DNA from: an uncultured Pseudomonadota bacterium
Lineage (GTDB): Bacteria > Pseudomonadota > Gammaproteobacteria > Burkholderiales > Methylophilaceae
Direction of reading: 5' to 3'
DNA length: 48,208 bases
Assembly: GCA_903846555.1 (NCBI GenBank)
Contig: CAINBI010000072.1
Location: 1 to 48,208, forward strand
In this document: piece by piece, positions 27,087 to 37,066 of the stretch
How the letters are laid out: each line of letters opens with the position of its first letter
Position numbering within the stretch: the first letter of the stretch is position 1
Made by a program: the position numbers and the translations under genes
The notes under the pieces: model-generated
Seen by the model: only the letters and a program-made list of their open reading frames with translations
Databases searched by the model: none
Told to the model about the DNA's origin: nothing

Positions 27087-29087
27087 TCAAGCTTTTTTTG
27101 GCGGCATTATAAACTCAGCAGGATGCTGATTCAGCCGATTGGCAAGATTACTGAGCAATAATCGCCATTGCTTAAAGCGTACTTTGCGCGATTTCATGGC
27201 TACATATAGGGCTAGGCTAAAACTTACGACTAGATTCACGCAGCCGATAAGCACAAGACCTGACGCGGCAAACGCTAAGGCCTGCCAACTCAACATAAAG
27301 TCTAAACCGACCACAGAAAACCCGACAAAAGCCGAGGAAAAGGCGATGTGCCTAATATCAATCGGTAAGCCAAACAACACCCCTATTGCCGCCATAGCAG
27401 CCAACAGGCAACCGAAATAGAAATTACCAGCTAGCGCACCTAGGTTATTTTCAACGTAATTCGCAACACGGTCTAATCGCGCAAAGCCTAATAATTTCTG
27501 TAGCCATGTAAGCGCCCGTAATCGCTGTGGAATTTTGTGATACACGGCTAAATTATCGTGGTAGCCGGCAATTAAGCCAGAAATAAATAAGCAAACGCCG
27601 GCAATGGCTGCATAAAATAAAGCGCCGCTATGTATCGGGTCTATGTCTGCCAATAATTGATGGGCTTTTTCTGGGCTCACAAAATGCTGTCCACTTGCGG
27701 TAAATATCCCCCAAGCAATCAGCATCGCGATGGGAATAGCCAATACCACGTTACCAAAAATGGCAATGATTTGGCTGCGCATGGTGTTGGCTATCATGGC
27801 AACCAAGTTATCCATTTCTTTAGATTTACCATCAGCCGCATCAATACTGGCCGCTATCGCAGCGGCGGTCATAGCAGGTTGTTTAGTGGCAACCGTAAAG
27901 TGCAGAATATGAATCAGAATAAACCCAAGGCCATAATTCAGACTAAATAACAGTGCTTCTGTTAGCGGCGCTAAATGGTGCTTGGCGACAAATATTTTAA
28001 GCGTTGCCATCATGGCCACAACCACCCCAGCACCCATTGCTGAGCGCATTAAAGCATAGTATTCATGGCGATTATTAGTAATGTAATGCTCGCCTGTGCG
28101 GCTCGCATTTTCCGTCACACGTAGCGCCATAATCTCCATGTTTTCTTGCCAATGCTGATGCACATCATTTTTATGGCATTCGCTATAGACTAACTCTTTG
28201 AACAAGCGCACGATTTGACAGTACAGTGCTTCAACATGCACAACTTTTTCGCTATTGCGCAAGTAATCAAAAATACACAGCAAGGTTTCTAAACGAGCAA
28301 TTTGCCGCGACATGCGTTGCAACAAAAATGTGAGTTGGATGCTGGTGCCAACCTGTCCGCTATTCCGACGAATTTTAGCAATGATGGTATTACATTGACT
28401 AAGCATGACCAATATAGGTTTGATGTCGCCTTGATTAGCGTTATTCGTAAGATTATTGACTGACGACAAAAACTCGGCCAATTCAGTTTGCTGCGTCATA
28501 AAAGGCGATGTATGTTGTTCAAGTTCAGGGTGATTACGTAGCAATTCTGGCTCTAAGCCTAATGCGGCAATGCGATATGACAGCACTTGTGTGGCTGCCA
28601 ACAAGTTTTGGCGGCACGGTTCGGTGATATTTTCAGGCGCTTCTTCAAAATGCATGGCCACAATCAGTTGCGACCAAACATCATCTGGCACGGCCGAAAT
28701 CCAAATCTCATCACTAGTTTTGCTGAAAAAAAGCGCAAATAAGTCGATTAAATAGGCAGTATCAATGGCTTCAGGTAAAAATTTATGCGAGATTCTACGC
28801 CGCATCTCTGTAAAAAATCCAGCAAATGCAGAATGGCGCGCCACTAAAAATAAGGAGATGGGTTTGTGTTCGCTTAACAGTCGTAATATGGCATCGCGCA
28901 ACTGTTTTGCTTTTTCGGGATCGCTATTCAGCAAATAACAAAGCGCTTGAATCGCATTAACGGCGGCTTCTGTTTGGTGAGGCTTTGGCGGTCTTATTTC
29001 AGCCATTAAGTTTGCTATAAAAGTAACCGTCAACTGCGGTTCGCGCTGCGAATTTTTCGCATATTGCTCAAATACCTGCTCTAGCAT
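27087..29087 (-). CDS. PF10136-type membrane protein ('site-specific recombinase')
   Basis: A 666-residue protein that matches the family named 'site-specific recombinase' (Gcr) in Neisseria and other betaproteobacteria. The N-terminal half is helical and soluble-looking (A-V-N-A-I-Q-A-L-C-Y-L-L-N-S-D-P-E-K-A-K-Q-L). The C-terminal half, about 345-650, has six or seven membrane helices, for example A-G-V-V-V-A-M-M-A-T-L-K-I-F and A-L-A-F-A-A-S-G-L-V-L-I-G-C-V. I see neither the R-H-R-Y set of tyrosine recombinases nor a resolvase Ser motif, so the historical name is doubtful and a membrane or envelope role is more likely. Between it and suhB lies the third repeat element. Confidence 0.82.
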   Translation of the reverse strand: MLEQVFEQYAKNSQREPQLTVTFIANLMAEIRPPKPHQTEAAVNAIQALCYLLNSDPEKAKQLRDAILRLLSEHKPISLFLVARHSAFAGFFTEMRRRISHKFLPEAIDTAYLIDLFALFFSKTSDEIWISAVPDDVWSQLIVAMHFEEAPENITEPCRQNLLAATQVLSYRIAALGLEPELLRNHPELEQHTSPFMTQQTELAEFLSSVNNLTNNANQGDIKPILVMLSQCNTIIAKIRRNSGQVGTSIQLTFLLQRMSRQIARLETLLCIFDYLRNSEKVVHVEALYCQIVRLFKELVYSECHKNDVHQHWQENMEIMALRVTENASRTGEHYITNNRHEYYALMRSAMGAGVVVAMMATLKIFVAKHHLAPLTEALLFSLNYGLGFILIHILHFTVATKQPAMTAAAIAASIDAADGKSKEMDNLVAMIANTMRSQIIAIFGNVVLAIPIAMLIAWGIFTASGQHFVSPEKAHQLLADIDPIHSGALFYAAIAGVCLFISGLIAGYHDNLAVYHKIPQRLRALTWLQKLLGFARLDRVANYVENNLGALAGNFYFGCLLAAMAAIGVLFGLPIDIRHIAFSSAFVGFSVVGLDFMLSWQALAFAASGLVLIGCVNLVVSFSLALYVAMKSRKVRFKQWRLLLSNLANRLNQHPAEFIMPPKKA

Positions 29088-29151
29088 TTTTGCACTTTGT
29101 GATTCACATTTTTCATACTAGCGTTAACCCCATCTATGGAAAGTTTACTGA

Positions 29152-29323
29152 GAGACCTTTGCACGAAGCTAAATTATCTGCAATTTAATATAAAACCCCA
29201 ATTCTCGTCATTCCCGCGTAGGCGGGAATCCATTTCAATCAACTACTTAACTGGATCCCCGCCTACGCGAGGATGACGAATTTGTTAGATTTTAGGGCTA
29301 ATGTTGCCTAGTGCAAAGCTCAC
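29152..29323 (+). mobile_element. 172-bp MITE-like element, copy 3
   Basis: Left end GAGACCTTTGCACGAAGC is intact; the right end has decayed (GTGCAAAGCTCAC for GTGCAAAGGTCTC). The exact 5-bp duplication ACTGA flanks it at 29147-29151 and 29324-29328. The core at 29206-29278 holds the two GTCATTCCCGC-type palindromes, the second with substitutions. Orientation is that of copy 2. It lies 65 bp upstream of the PF10136 gene on the other strand, and so possibly in its promoter region. Confidence 0.85.
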
Positions 29324-29483
29324 ACTGACTGTCATTTTATGTAAAAAGTGATGCGGATAAACTAATCTACCCTTGATATTGAATGGTGAATTTTTGCCTT
29401 TTTTCAAGCCTACGATTAAAATATTGCTAACGGGGAATGTTAAGAAATAATGGTATTTTTAAAACAGCTTTTTAAGACCAAAC

Positions 29484-29506
29484 CGCCTGCCCATGAAGAG
29501 CAGGCG
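29484..29506 (-). terminator. Hairpin after suhB
   Basis: Stem CGCCTGC/GCAGGCG with a nine-base loop, inside a longer AGCTTTTTAAG...CTTAAAGCT inverted repeat, 13 bp beyond the suhB stop. The T-tract on the minus strand is weak (GTTTGGTCTT). Confidence 0.6.
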
Positions 29507-29518
29507 AATCTTAAAGCT

Positions 29519-30358
29519 TTACTTTACTTCAGGCTCTGCTTCAGCCTGTTTTGATGACGGCGTTTTCAAGTCATCGGTGATATGTGGGCTTAATGTTTGC
29601 AGTATTTGGCCGAATATTTTTGGATTGCCTGCCACAATATTGCCAGTTTTAAGCCAAGCTTCATTGCCTTCAAAATCGCCGACCATACCGCCCGCTTCTT
29701 GCACAATCAAGCCACCTGCGGCGATGTCCCAAGTTGACAAGCCGATTTCCCAAAAGCCATCGTACCAGCCAGCAGCGACATAGGCTAAATCTAACGCGGC
29801 TGAACCTGGGCGACGAATGCCTGTGGTTTTTTTAATCATGTCTTTTAACATGGCTAAATAAGTATCTAAATGGCTAAAGTCACGGAAAGGAAAGCCCGTG
29901 CCTATCATGCATTCTTGTAATTTAGTGCGCTGTGTCACGCGAATACGTTTATCGTTTAAAAAAGCACCACGGCCTTTAGTTGCGGTAAATAAATCATTTC
30001 TATTCGGGTCATACACCACCGCGTGGGTCAATACGCCGCGCTCTTGCAAGGCTATGGAAATGCAGTATTGGGGAAAGCCATGTAAAAAATTGGTCGTGCC
30101 ATCTAGCGGATCAATAATCCAGATAAAATCAGCATCAATATTAGATTCGCCGCTTTCTTCACCCAAAAATCCGTGATGCGGGTACAGGTCTTTAAGCGTA
30201 TCGATAATGGCTTGTTCAGCCGCCCTATCTACTTCGGTGACAAAGTCGTTATAGGTTTTGGTTTGAATCTTGAGTGAGCCAATGTCCTCAGAGGCGCGTG
30301 TAATAATACTGCCAGCACGGCGCGCAGCTTTCACCGCGTTAGATAGCATAGGATGCAT
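29519..30358 (-). CDS. suhB: Inositol-1-monophosphatase / SuhB
   Basis: A 279-residue Mg-dependent phosphatase of the IMPase family. Metal ligands are seen in G-E-E-S-G-E-S (E67, E68), [10 protein letters not shown] (D83, D86) and S-T-W-D-I-A-A-G-G (about 213). In Escherichia coli SuhB also acts in rRNA antitermination with NusA. Length is slightly above the usual 267 because of a Glu/Lys/Ala tail. In enterobacteria and pseudomonads suhB is divergent and next to trmJ; here it is divergent from trmJ but separated by a lipoprotein gene and an autotransporter gene. Confidence 0.95.
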   Translation of the reverse strand: MHPMLSNAVKAARRAGSIITRASEDIGSLKIQTKTYNDFVTEVDRAAEQAIIDTLKDLYPHHGFLGEESGESNIDADFIWIIDPLDGTTNFLHGFPQYCISIALQERGVLTHAVVYDPNRNDLFTATKGRGAFLNDKRIRVTQRTKLQECMIGTGFPFRDFSHLDTYLAMLKDMIKKTTGIRRPGSAALDLAYVAAGWYDGFWEIGLSTWDIAAGGLIVQEAGGMVGDFEGNEAWLKTGNIVAGNPKIFGQILQTLSPHITDDLKTPSSKQAEAEPEVK

Positions 30359-30604
30359 GTTTTCTCGAATCTATATGAAGTCGCTAGTTATTCAACGTGT
30401 GCCATTTTAAATGGCCTTAAAGATTATTAGCAGGCAAATAGCTGCTGATAAAAATCTATTTTTACAGTTTTGTTTAAAGAGCGTTGTGTTAAAGAGCGTA
30501 TTGTTAAAAAACTAATCAAGTCGCATTTTAATACGATTTCAATTATTCACCAATAATGATTACAGATAGCAAAGCCAGTCAGTCAATCGGCAAGGCGATT
30601 ATTT

Positions 30605-31414
30605 TTAGCAGGGCATGGGTGTTTGCAAGAGACTTTGCCACTGCTCAAGCCAGCCAGCCTCATGCCTGGCTTGCGCTTCAATGATAGACGCACAATTTGC
30701 ATGACGTTGTTTAGCGATAAAACGCAAGGCGACTTCTTTGGGTATCACTTTATCGGCTGTTCCCACAAAGTGTAGTTGCGGTATACCACTAATATTACTT
30801 GCTGTATCCATTGCATTTAGCGATTCTGGCATCACAGAGACCTGATGGAGCTGATTAACATAAGCATGATCTAAGTTAGCTGCCACCGTTCTTAAACTGG
30901 CAATATCATGGCGGCGAGCGGCTAGTAAAACCGCTACTGTAGCACCGCCAGAGTAAGCAATGAGATTGAGTTTTTGCGCTTGAGCTGGGCGACTAAATCG
31001 ATCAATCGCTTGATTCATAGCATCAATCACCTCGGGCGCAAATCGCTTATTTGACCAATACTCGCTGGCGCAAGGCGTGCGCTCAAAATCATTAAACTGG
31101 CAAGGTCTGGCCAAATATAACACGTTAGCCGCAGGATCAATCGCGGCTAAGGCCAAACCCAGCGCATTACGCGGTGTAGGGTCGGCGGAAAGTTGATGTC
31201 GTGATAACCAAGCTAGGCCATCACCTTCGATATACACATTAATGGCTTGCTCTGGGTTATTGAGTCGCGAGTAGGCGGTTAATACAAATCCATTAGCCAT
31301 CATTTGAGACCGCGTTAAACCTGCGCCATGTGCTAGTTGTTGAGCGTGCTCGTGTGTATCTGGTGTGGCGCAAGCAAACAACATGAGTAACAAAAGCCAA
31401 TAGCACTGTTTCAA
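30605..31414 (-). CDS. Alpha/beta-hydrolase-like lipoprotein
   Basis: A 269-residue predicted lipoprotein: signal W-L-L-L-L-M-L-F-A-C with Cys at about residue 15, so probably membrane-anchored facing the periplasm. The nucleophile elbow is A-Y-S-G-G-A (fits G/A-x-S-x-G with Ser in Y-S-G), preceded by K-L-N-L-I-A; a late D in G-T-A-D-K-V-I-P and a His in A-R-H-E-A complete a plausible triad. A C-Q-F-N-D-F-E-R-T-P-C loop may form a disulfide. No substrate can be assigned. It lies just downstream of the autotransporter gene on the same strand but beyond its terminator. Confidence 0.78.
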   Translation of the reverse strand: MKQCYWLLLLMLFACATPDTHEHAQQLAHGAGLTRSQMMANGFVLTAYSRLNNPEQAINVYIEGDGLAWLSRHQLSADPTPRNALGLALAAIDPAANVLYLARPCQFNDFERTPCASEYWSNKRFAPEVIDAMNQAIDRFSRPAQAQKLNLIAYSGGATVAVLLAARRHDIASLRTVAANLDHAYVNQLHQVSVMPESLNAMDTASNISGIPQLHFVGTADKVIPKEVALRFIAKQRHANCASIIEAQARHEAGWLEQWQSLLQTPMPC

Positions 31415-31454
31415 ATTTATTTCCTTTTTAAATACTTTTGCTAAGGTCTTCCAT

Positions 31455-31481
31455 AAAAAACAGCCGAAAAAATCTCGGCTG
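31455..31481 (-). terminator. Rho-independent terminator of the autotransporter gene
   Basis: Stem CAGCCGA/TCGGCTG (31461-31481) followed on the minus strand by six T, 50 bp after the autotransporter stop. Confidence 0.88.
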
Positions 31482-31531
31482 CTTGTTTACAACATTGACA
31501 TAAGCTGATGATGATCTCAGCCTAAATCTGA

Positions 31532-34500
31532 CTAAAAATCATATCTAAACTTAAAAGAAGCGGTATGACCTACGTAATCGCTTTTCACTTCAGCATCGTA
31601 GTTCACTGATAAATTTTGGCGATTAGCTGTACTTAAATTTAAACCTAAACCAAGGTTAGCAGAATCGCGTGCCTGATTTACTCCAGCCGTAGTAAAGCTT
31701 GTGCCACCAGCAAAAACTGCTGCAATATCTTGATTAGTGTCAGCAAACTCATGGTTCCACATTGCACGCGCTTCAACGGCTGTTTTCATCGACCCTTCTG
31801 ATAAAGGCACAGAAATTTTAGCGCCTAAACCTGAGCGGAATGAATTTGTTTGTGTGTCAGCTACGGTCAGTGCTGCACCAGAATGGCTTCTATCCTCTTC
31901 AGTGTAGCCATCTTGATCTAAGTTCACATAAGTCATTGTAGCCATTGGTGTAATCGTCACTTTACCCATTTGCATAGGATAACCAGCACCAATTTTAGCT
32001 AGATATTGATTAGCATCGTGACTGCCTGTAACAGAAGCACCAGCCAGCGCAACATAACGTTTAGTGTCATATTGATGTCTGCCATAACCTAGCGCCGCAT
32101 CCACATACCAAGCGCCAGCGTTCCATGAGCCATATAACGACCCTTGATAACTATCAATATCCGTTCTGTTAGCCGAAGTAGCACCATCACCATCAATGCC
32201 AGTTGAAGCATAAGCTACAGCGCCACCTACGCGGAAATCGCCATTACCTACCAGTGTATCGCCGCCAAATACAAAACCACCAGTATTAGCCGTGTAACCA
32301 TCAATACTGTCGCGCTTACTTTGGTCGCCTTTAAAGCCAAAACCTTGCATCCAGAAACCAACGCCTTGCGCCGCTTCACCAGTTGAAACGCCACTGTTGC
32401 CATTGCTAGCGGTGCGTGTTGCGTCTTGATGTGTACCGATAACTGAAGAAACCTGATCTACCGCAGCCATCGTAGCTTGCATAGAAGCGTTATTGGCTTC
32501 CGGGCGAAGTTGTTGACCAGCTTTTTCGATGTCTGCCGCAACCGTTAAGCCTTGCACTGCACCACCAAGCGTTGAATTGCCTGCCATTAACGCATCAATG
32601 GCTCTGCCACTGCGGGCTGATACGCCAGCAATGCTTGAAGCGCTATTAATTGAATCTACACCTACGACTAAATTACCAGCTGCATTCGTTGCGATATTCC
32701 AGTTAACCAGCGGTGTGTTTTCGTTGTCTATTGATGGCGTAGTGCCTACCATACTATCAGCCACTAGGAAGTATTCACCTTTATGCACAGTGACTAAGCT
32801 TTTTGGTGTCACTGTCACAGAGCCTGCACCAGCGGTAGCGTCTATGGTTAAGACGTCGCCCATACCCTCAATATTGTGAGAAGGTGCATCAACAGTCGAA
32901 CCTGCGCCACTACCGCTAACAGTAGGGATTAATGTCACATGGCTGGCTACTGGTGTCGCGCCGCCAAGCACATTGCTAGACGCCGTGCGAATGGTGATGT
33001 TGCCAGTAAAGTCACCCGCATTTTCAAAGGTGAAGTTTTTGGTACCGACTGTGGTAATAACGCCTGTTTTCACACTGGTTGTAGCACTTGCATTAGAAGA
33101 TAAAGCGTTTGCATTAGTGGCTGTGCTAGTAGCAGTTAGCCCGGTTATATCGCTAGTCACCGTTCCTGCTTCTGGGCTTACCGTATAAACATTAACTGTT
33201 TGGCTTTTACTGCCAGAAGTTGAAACCACCTCAACAATCGCAGTTTGTCTTGCATTTTCGGCTATGCCGGCAATGGCGCAACCCGCTTGATAAGCGCTGG
33301 CCTGACCACAAGTAGTATCACGTTGGTCTACGTCAATATTGCCTGTCAGCGTTGCACCTGCTTCATTGGTTAACACATGCGTACCGTTACTTAAATACAC
33401 ATTACCAATAATGGTACCTGCATTGGTAATGGTGCTGTCTTGTTGACCAAACTGCGTATTGATCAGTAAACGATCATTCAACACACCTTCAACAGAAAGA
33501 TTATGCCAGCGTTCTGCCATACCATTCACAGCCAAAATATCGCCTTTAATCGTGCCTGTTTCAGCATTATTAATTTCTAATGTACGAATTTCGCCGCCAT
33601 CAGAAACTGAACCAATAGCATAGCCTCGCGCACCTGTATGCCCTGTTGCAGCAACCCACTCAATCAAACCTTCGTTGTTAATAATTTGCGCTATGTTACG
33701 CATGTAAATAGCACCAGCATAATCACCAGTGGCACGAATAACACCTGTTGCACCATTGGCAATATCAATCAAATCACCTTCTTCCTGCGTATTAATGGCA
33801 TTGACAGAAGCTAGGTTTTGTTTGGATGCGAAAGTAAAGTCTGATGAGGTTGCCGTGGTAGCAGAAAAGCTCGTTGCCGTTGCATTAGGTGCAGCCACTA
33901 CCGCTGAGTTTACCGCTAAATTATCGACTAAAGTTACATGTACAGTACGCTCTGCGCTGATAGTACCGTTATTCACTAATGTTAATTCTGTTGCAGCGCC
34001 ACCTTGTTCAACCGCATAAGCAGCGCCGATGCCTTCGTTTTTAACGCTAATGATGCCAGTTTTAGCATTATTGATTTCATAAATGCCTTCAACAGACATA
34101 GTAACGGCCTTGGCAGCTGCGGTATAAGCAACGGAACTACCGTCAATTGCCGTTGTTATGTTAGCAACACTGTTGGCAATACTGGTTGCAGTAACTGCCG
34201 CAGCATTTTTATTAGCATTAATTTCTGCGGCCAAAATTTGCGCTGAGATTGTGCCGGAGTTATTCACCACATTATTGCCACCGCCAAAGTTTGACACCAC
34301 TTTGTAGCCTATCGGGTCAGTACCTGTGCCTGCATAAGCGGCTGATAATGCTGTTGCAAATGTGACCGTTTTATTTGCGATATCAACCGATGTAATCACG
34401 CGTGACTCACCCGCTGGAAAATCACCTTGATCTGCATTGTAACGGCCAAATACAACGGTTTGCCCGACATAAGCTGCGGTTGGTGCAGCGTTAAGCGTTA

Positions 34501-34981
34501 CGGTGGTTACGCCAGTTACGGGAACAGTCACGGTTCCAGTAGTTGCAAACAACGTACCTGAACCAGCATTTAAAGTTGCCGCCCCCATCAAAACGGCAGT
34601 GCGGCCACGGCCAGTGCCTGTAGCAAAGTTGACCGTACGATTATTGCTAATAACGCCGCTGTTGGTCAGCGTACGACCTTCACCATCAAACTGGATTACA
34701 GTAGTGCTGCCGTTTGCTGTTTGCGTCGTGGTATCAACGTAATTCGTTGTGCTGGCGTTGGTTAAATTGCCTACATGCGTAACAACTCCAGCTGAAGTAG
34801 TGTCTGCGCCATTACACAACACAGAAATGGAATTGGCTGTACTTGGGCTGGCAATCGTACCAGTACAAGCAGCACTCACATCCAACGATGCCAAGGCCAT
34901 CAACGGCAACGCAGCCAATACTGCTAAATGTAATTTATGATTTGCACCTGAGTGGCTATTTTTTCTGTTATTTGTTGACAC
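31532..34981 (-). CDS. Autotransporter (type Va secretion) with large repetitive passenger
   Basis: A 1149-residue surface protein. It starts with GTG (GGGGA 7 bases upstream) and has a somewhat extended signal (H-K-L-H-L-A-V-L-A-A-L-P-L-M-A-L-A-S-L-D-V-S-A-A). The passenger is rich in Thr, Ala, Asn and Gly with recurring N-N-S/A-G-T-I and N-E-G units, typical of a beta-helix. A different stretch at about 140-235 (T-V-T-V-P-V-T-G-V-T-T-V-T-L-N) interrupts the pattern. The C-terminal beta-domain runs from about 873 (G-F-W-M-Q-G-F-G-F-K-G) to the terminal F-K-F-R-Y-D-F, the aromatic end needed for BAM insertion. Role unknown; adhesion is a common one. It stands between suhB and trmJ. Confidence 0.92.
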   Translation of the reverse strand: MSTNNRKNSHSGANHKLHLAVLAALPLMALASLDVSAACTGTIASPSTANSISVLCNGADTTSAGVVTHVGNLTNASTTNYVDTTTQTANGSTTVIQFDGEGRTLTNSGVISNNRTVNFATGTGRGRTAVLMGAATLNAGSGTLFATTGTVTVPVTGVTTVTLNAAPTAAYVGQTVVFGRYNADQGDFPAGESRVITSVDIANKTVTFATALSAAYAGTGTDPIGYKVVSNFGGGNNVVNNSGTISAQILAAEINANKNAAAVTATSIANSVANITTAIDGSSVAYTAAAKAVTMSVEGIYEINNAKTGIISVKNEGIGAAYAVEQGGAATELTLVNNGTISAERTVHVTLVDNLAVNSAVVAAPNATATSFSATTATSSDFTFASKQNLASVNAINTQEEGDLIDIANGATGVIRATGDYAGAIYMRNIAQIINNEGLIEWVAATGHTGARGYAIGSVSDGGEIRTLEINNAETGTIKGDILAVNGMAERWHNLSVEGVLNDRLLINTQFGQQDSTITNAGTIIGNVYLSNGTHVLTNEAGATLTGNIDVDQRDTTCGQASAYQAGCAIAGIAENARQTAIVEVVSTSGSKSQTVNVYTVSPEAGTVTSDITGLTATSTATNANALSSNASATTSVKTGVITTVGTKNFTFENAGDFTGNITIRTASSNVLGGATPVASHVTLIPTVSGSGAGSTVDAPSHNIEGMGDVLTIDATAGAGSVTVTPKSLVTVHKGEYFLVADSMVGTTPSIDNENTPLVNWNIATNAAGNLVVGVDSINSASSIAGVSARSGRAIDALMAGNSTLGGAVQGLTVAADIEKAGQQLRPEANNASMQATMAAVDQVSSVIGTHQDATRTASNGNSGVSTGEAAQGVGFWMQGFGFKGDQSKRDSIDGYTANTGGFVFGGDTLVGNGDFRVGGAVAYASTGIDGDGATSANRTDIDSYQGSLYGSWNAGAWYVDAALGYGRHQYDTKRYVALAGASVTGSHDANQYLAKIGAGYPMQMGKVTITPMATMTYVNLDQDGYTEEDRSHSGAALTVADTQTNSFRSGLGAKISVPLSEGSMKTAVEARAMWNHEFADTNQDIAAVFAGGTSFTTAGVNQARDSANLGLGLNLSTANRQNLSVNYDAEVKSDYVGHTASFKFRYDF

Positions 34982-35363
34982 TGTTTATTCCCCTAGCTGT
35001 TGAGTGTGTGGTTCTTTTCAATCGATAGGAATAGAGCAACAATCTTGCCACCTGAATGTACAAATAATTTATACATTAAATTCATGAACTTAACAAAATA
35101 TACAAGCTATCAGCGGCTGGCGTGTGGTGGTTGTATACAGCCATGTGGTTGAAAAATAACAATCATATTGGTTTATTTATAGTCAATATAGCAGCGCATA
35201 AGCTGGATAAATAATATCCAATCACAGCTATAGGTGAGCCTAAAAAATACAGTTAAAAAGATAAAGTCTGCTAAATACTTATTTAATTGATGGCAGTGAT
35301 AAAATGCTGTTTTATGATTATTGGCCCGCTTTAACGGTCTAATATCTAACGATTTTACAAAAT
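34982..35363. other. Gene-free gap between the autotransporter and trmJ
   Basis: About 380 bp, AT-rich, between divergent genes, so it must carry both promoters. I see no repeat, RNA gene or clear operator in it. Confidence 0.45.
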
Positions 35364-36125
35364 ATGACACCAACCTCAGATCATTCAAAATTACAAATAC
35401 TGCACAATTTCCGTGTGATACTTTGCCAAACCAGCCATCCTGGCAACATCGGCTCGGCAGCACGCGCCATGAAAACAATGGGTTTACAGCATTTATATTT
35501 GGTTAAACCAGATCGCTTTCCTGATGCACATGCCACGGCATTATCAACAGGCGCGGCAGATTTACTCGAGAATGCGATTGTGACCAACACCTTAACTGAG
35601 GCGCTGTCTGGCTGTGCTTTTGCCATCGGCATGAGCGCACGAAAACGCAGTCTTTCACATGAGTTAGTCAATGTGCGCGCAGCGGCAACTACGGTGATGG
35701 AAATTGCCTCATCGCAAACCGTTGCCTTGGTGTTTGGTACGGAAATGAGTGGTTTAAGCAATGAGGAGCTAGATCATTGCCAATTGCTAGCCATGATTCC
35801 AGCCAATACAGAATATTCATCATTAAACCTAGCCGCCGCAGTGCAAATAATGTGCTACGAGCTTAGAATGGCGGCGCTGGAAGATGCTACTTTTAGTCAA
35901 AACGCCAATATAGAACTGGCCACGATTGATAGCGTAGAAGGCTTTTATACGCATTTAGAACAAACCTTATTGCACATTGGCTACCTAAACCCAGTTGCGC
36001 CTAAAAAGCTGATGGAACGTATGCGACGGATTTACGCACGCATTCGGCTAGAAAAAGAAGAAGTAAACCTGTTACGTGGCATACTAACGCTGACAGTGAC
36101 ACCCAAAAAGCACGATAAATACTAA
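35364..36125 (+). CDS. trmJ: tRNA (Cm32/Um32) 2'-O-methyltransferase
   Basis: A 253-residue SPOUT-class enzyme that methylates the ribose of nucleotide 32 in the anticodon loop using S-adenosylmethionine. Motif 1 is T-S-H-P-G-N-I-G-S-A-A-R-A-M-K-T-M-G, and the knotted SAM site is V-F-G-T-E-M-S-G-L-S-N-E-E-L then S-S-L-N-L-A-A-A-V-Q-I-M. The C-terminal helices (R-M-R-R-I-Y-A-R-I-R-L) are the TrmJ extension. trmJ directly upstream of cysE and iscR is a conserved order in several proteobacteria (trmJ-iscR in Escherichia coli). It has its own terminator hairpin. Confidence 0.96.
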   Translation: MTPTSDHSKLQILHNFRVILCQTSHPGNIGSAARAMKTMGLQHLYLVKPDRFPDAHATALSTGAADLLENAIVTNTLTEALSGCAFAIGMSARKRSLSHELVNVRAAATTVMEIASSQTVALVFGTEMSGLSNEELDHCQLLAMIPANTEYSSLNLAAAVQIMCYELRMAALEDATFSQNANIELATIDSVEGFYTHLEQTLLHIGYLNPVAPKKLMERMRRIYARIRLEKEEVNLLRGILTLTVTPKKHDKY

Positions 36126-36133
36126 CAATAGAT

Positions 36134-36175
36134 GCCCTGCGAGGCCCGTCCCTATTGCCTCGCAGGGCCTCTATT
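36134..36175 (+). terminator. Hairpin terminator after trmJ
   Basis: Perfect 12-base stem GCCCTGCGAGGC/GCCTCGCAGGGC (36134-36145 and 36157-36168) followed by CTCTATTTT. It lies 9 bp after the trmJ stop. Confidence 0.8.
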
Positions 36176-36274
36176 TTGATGGTTTTAGGAATGTTCTAGC
36201 TTGTATTTCACTAATAATCAGGCCGTGCAGATAGCAGAATTTTTAAGTTTCCATACAAAATTAAGGCAATACTT

Positions 36275-37042
36275 ATGTTTGATCACGTTAAAGAAGATAT
36301 CGCAATCGTTTTTCAGCGCGACCCTGCGGCGCGCACACACTGGGAAGTGCTGACCACTTACCCTGGCGTACATGCTTTATTGATGCATCGCCTATCGCAT
36401 TGGCTTTGGCATGAGCATTTTTACTGGTTGGCACGCTTTAACTCGCACATTGGGCGTTGGCTCACTGGTATTGAAATTCACCCAGGCGCAACCATCGGTC
36501 GCCGCGTGTTTATTGATCACGGCATGGGGGTTGTGATTGGTGAAACTGCGGTGATTGGCGATGATTGCACGCTTTATCACGGTGTTACCTTAGGCGGCAC
36601 TTCTTGGAACAAAGGCAAACGACATCCAACCCTTGAAAATGGCGTGGTGATAGGCGCAGGGGCTAAAATACTCGGCCCAATTACCATAGGTGCGGGCGCT
36701 AAAATCGGCTCAAATGCGGTGGTAGTCAAAGATGTGCCAGCCAACGCCACTGCGGTTGGGATTCCCGCGCGTATTTTGGAAGAAGAAAAGCCCAATAAGG
36801 AGGATACGCAAATGCATGCTGCCAAAAACCAGAGCTTTACGGCTTATGCAGTGAGCGATGATAACGACAAGTTTAATCCTGAAGCAATGTCTAAAGCATT
36901 ACAGGAATTATTAGCCCATAGCGCCGCGCAGGATGTAAAACTAGCCGCACTGACGCTGCAACTGCAAGCCCTTGTGGCTGATACAGGCAGTGACGCCGAA
37001 GTAGCGACTGCATTTGATATTACGCATGATTTACCCAAATAG
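36275..37042 (+). CDS. cysE: Serine O-acetyltransferase
   Basis: A 255-residue left-handed beta-helix acetyltransferase producing O-acetylserine, the precursor of cysteine. The hexapeptide repeats begin at [12 protein letters not shown]; the active-site region is [14 protein letters not shown] and [11 protein letters not shown]. The C-terminal 70 residues are a less conserved tail. This copy, placed between trmJ and iscR, corresponds to the isc-associated cysE found in Azotobacter-type loci, and so probably feeds cysteine to the desulfurases. Confidence 0.95.
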   Translation: MFDHVKEDIAIVFQRDPAARTHWEVLTTYPGVHALLMHRLSHWLWHEHFYWLARFNSHIGRWLTGIEIHPGATIGRRVFIDHGMGVVIGETAVIGDDCTLYHGVTLGGTSWNKGKRHPTLENGVVIGAGAKILGPITIGAGAKIGSNAVVVKDVPANATAVGIPARILEEEKPNKEDTQMHAAKNQSFTAYAVSDDNDKFNPEAMSKALQELLAHSAAQDVKLAALTLQLQALVADTGSDAEVATAFDITHDLPK

Positions 37043-37066
37043 CGTCCAAGTTTAAATCAAAGTAAA

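Noticed and set aside
27087-29087. PF10136 protein as an active recombinase driving the nearby repeat element
   Set aside because: There is no catalytic recombinase motif and the protein is mostly membrane helices; proximity to copy 3 is not evidence.
34749-35028. Plus-strand frames at the start of the autotransporter gene
   Set aside because: They lie opposite the signal-peptide region of a clear gene and have no own features.
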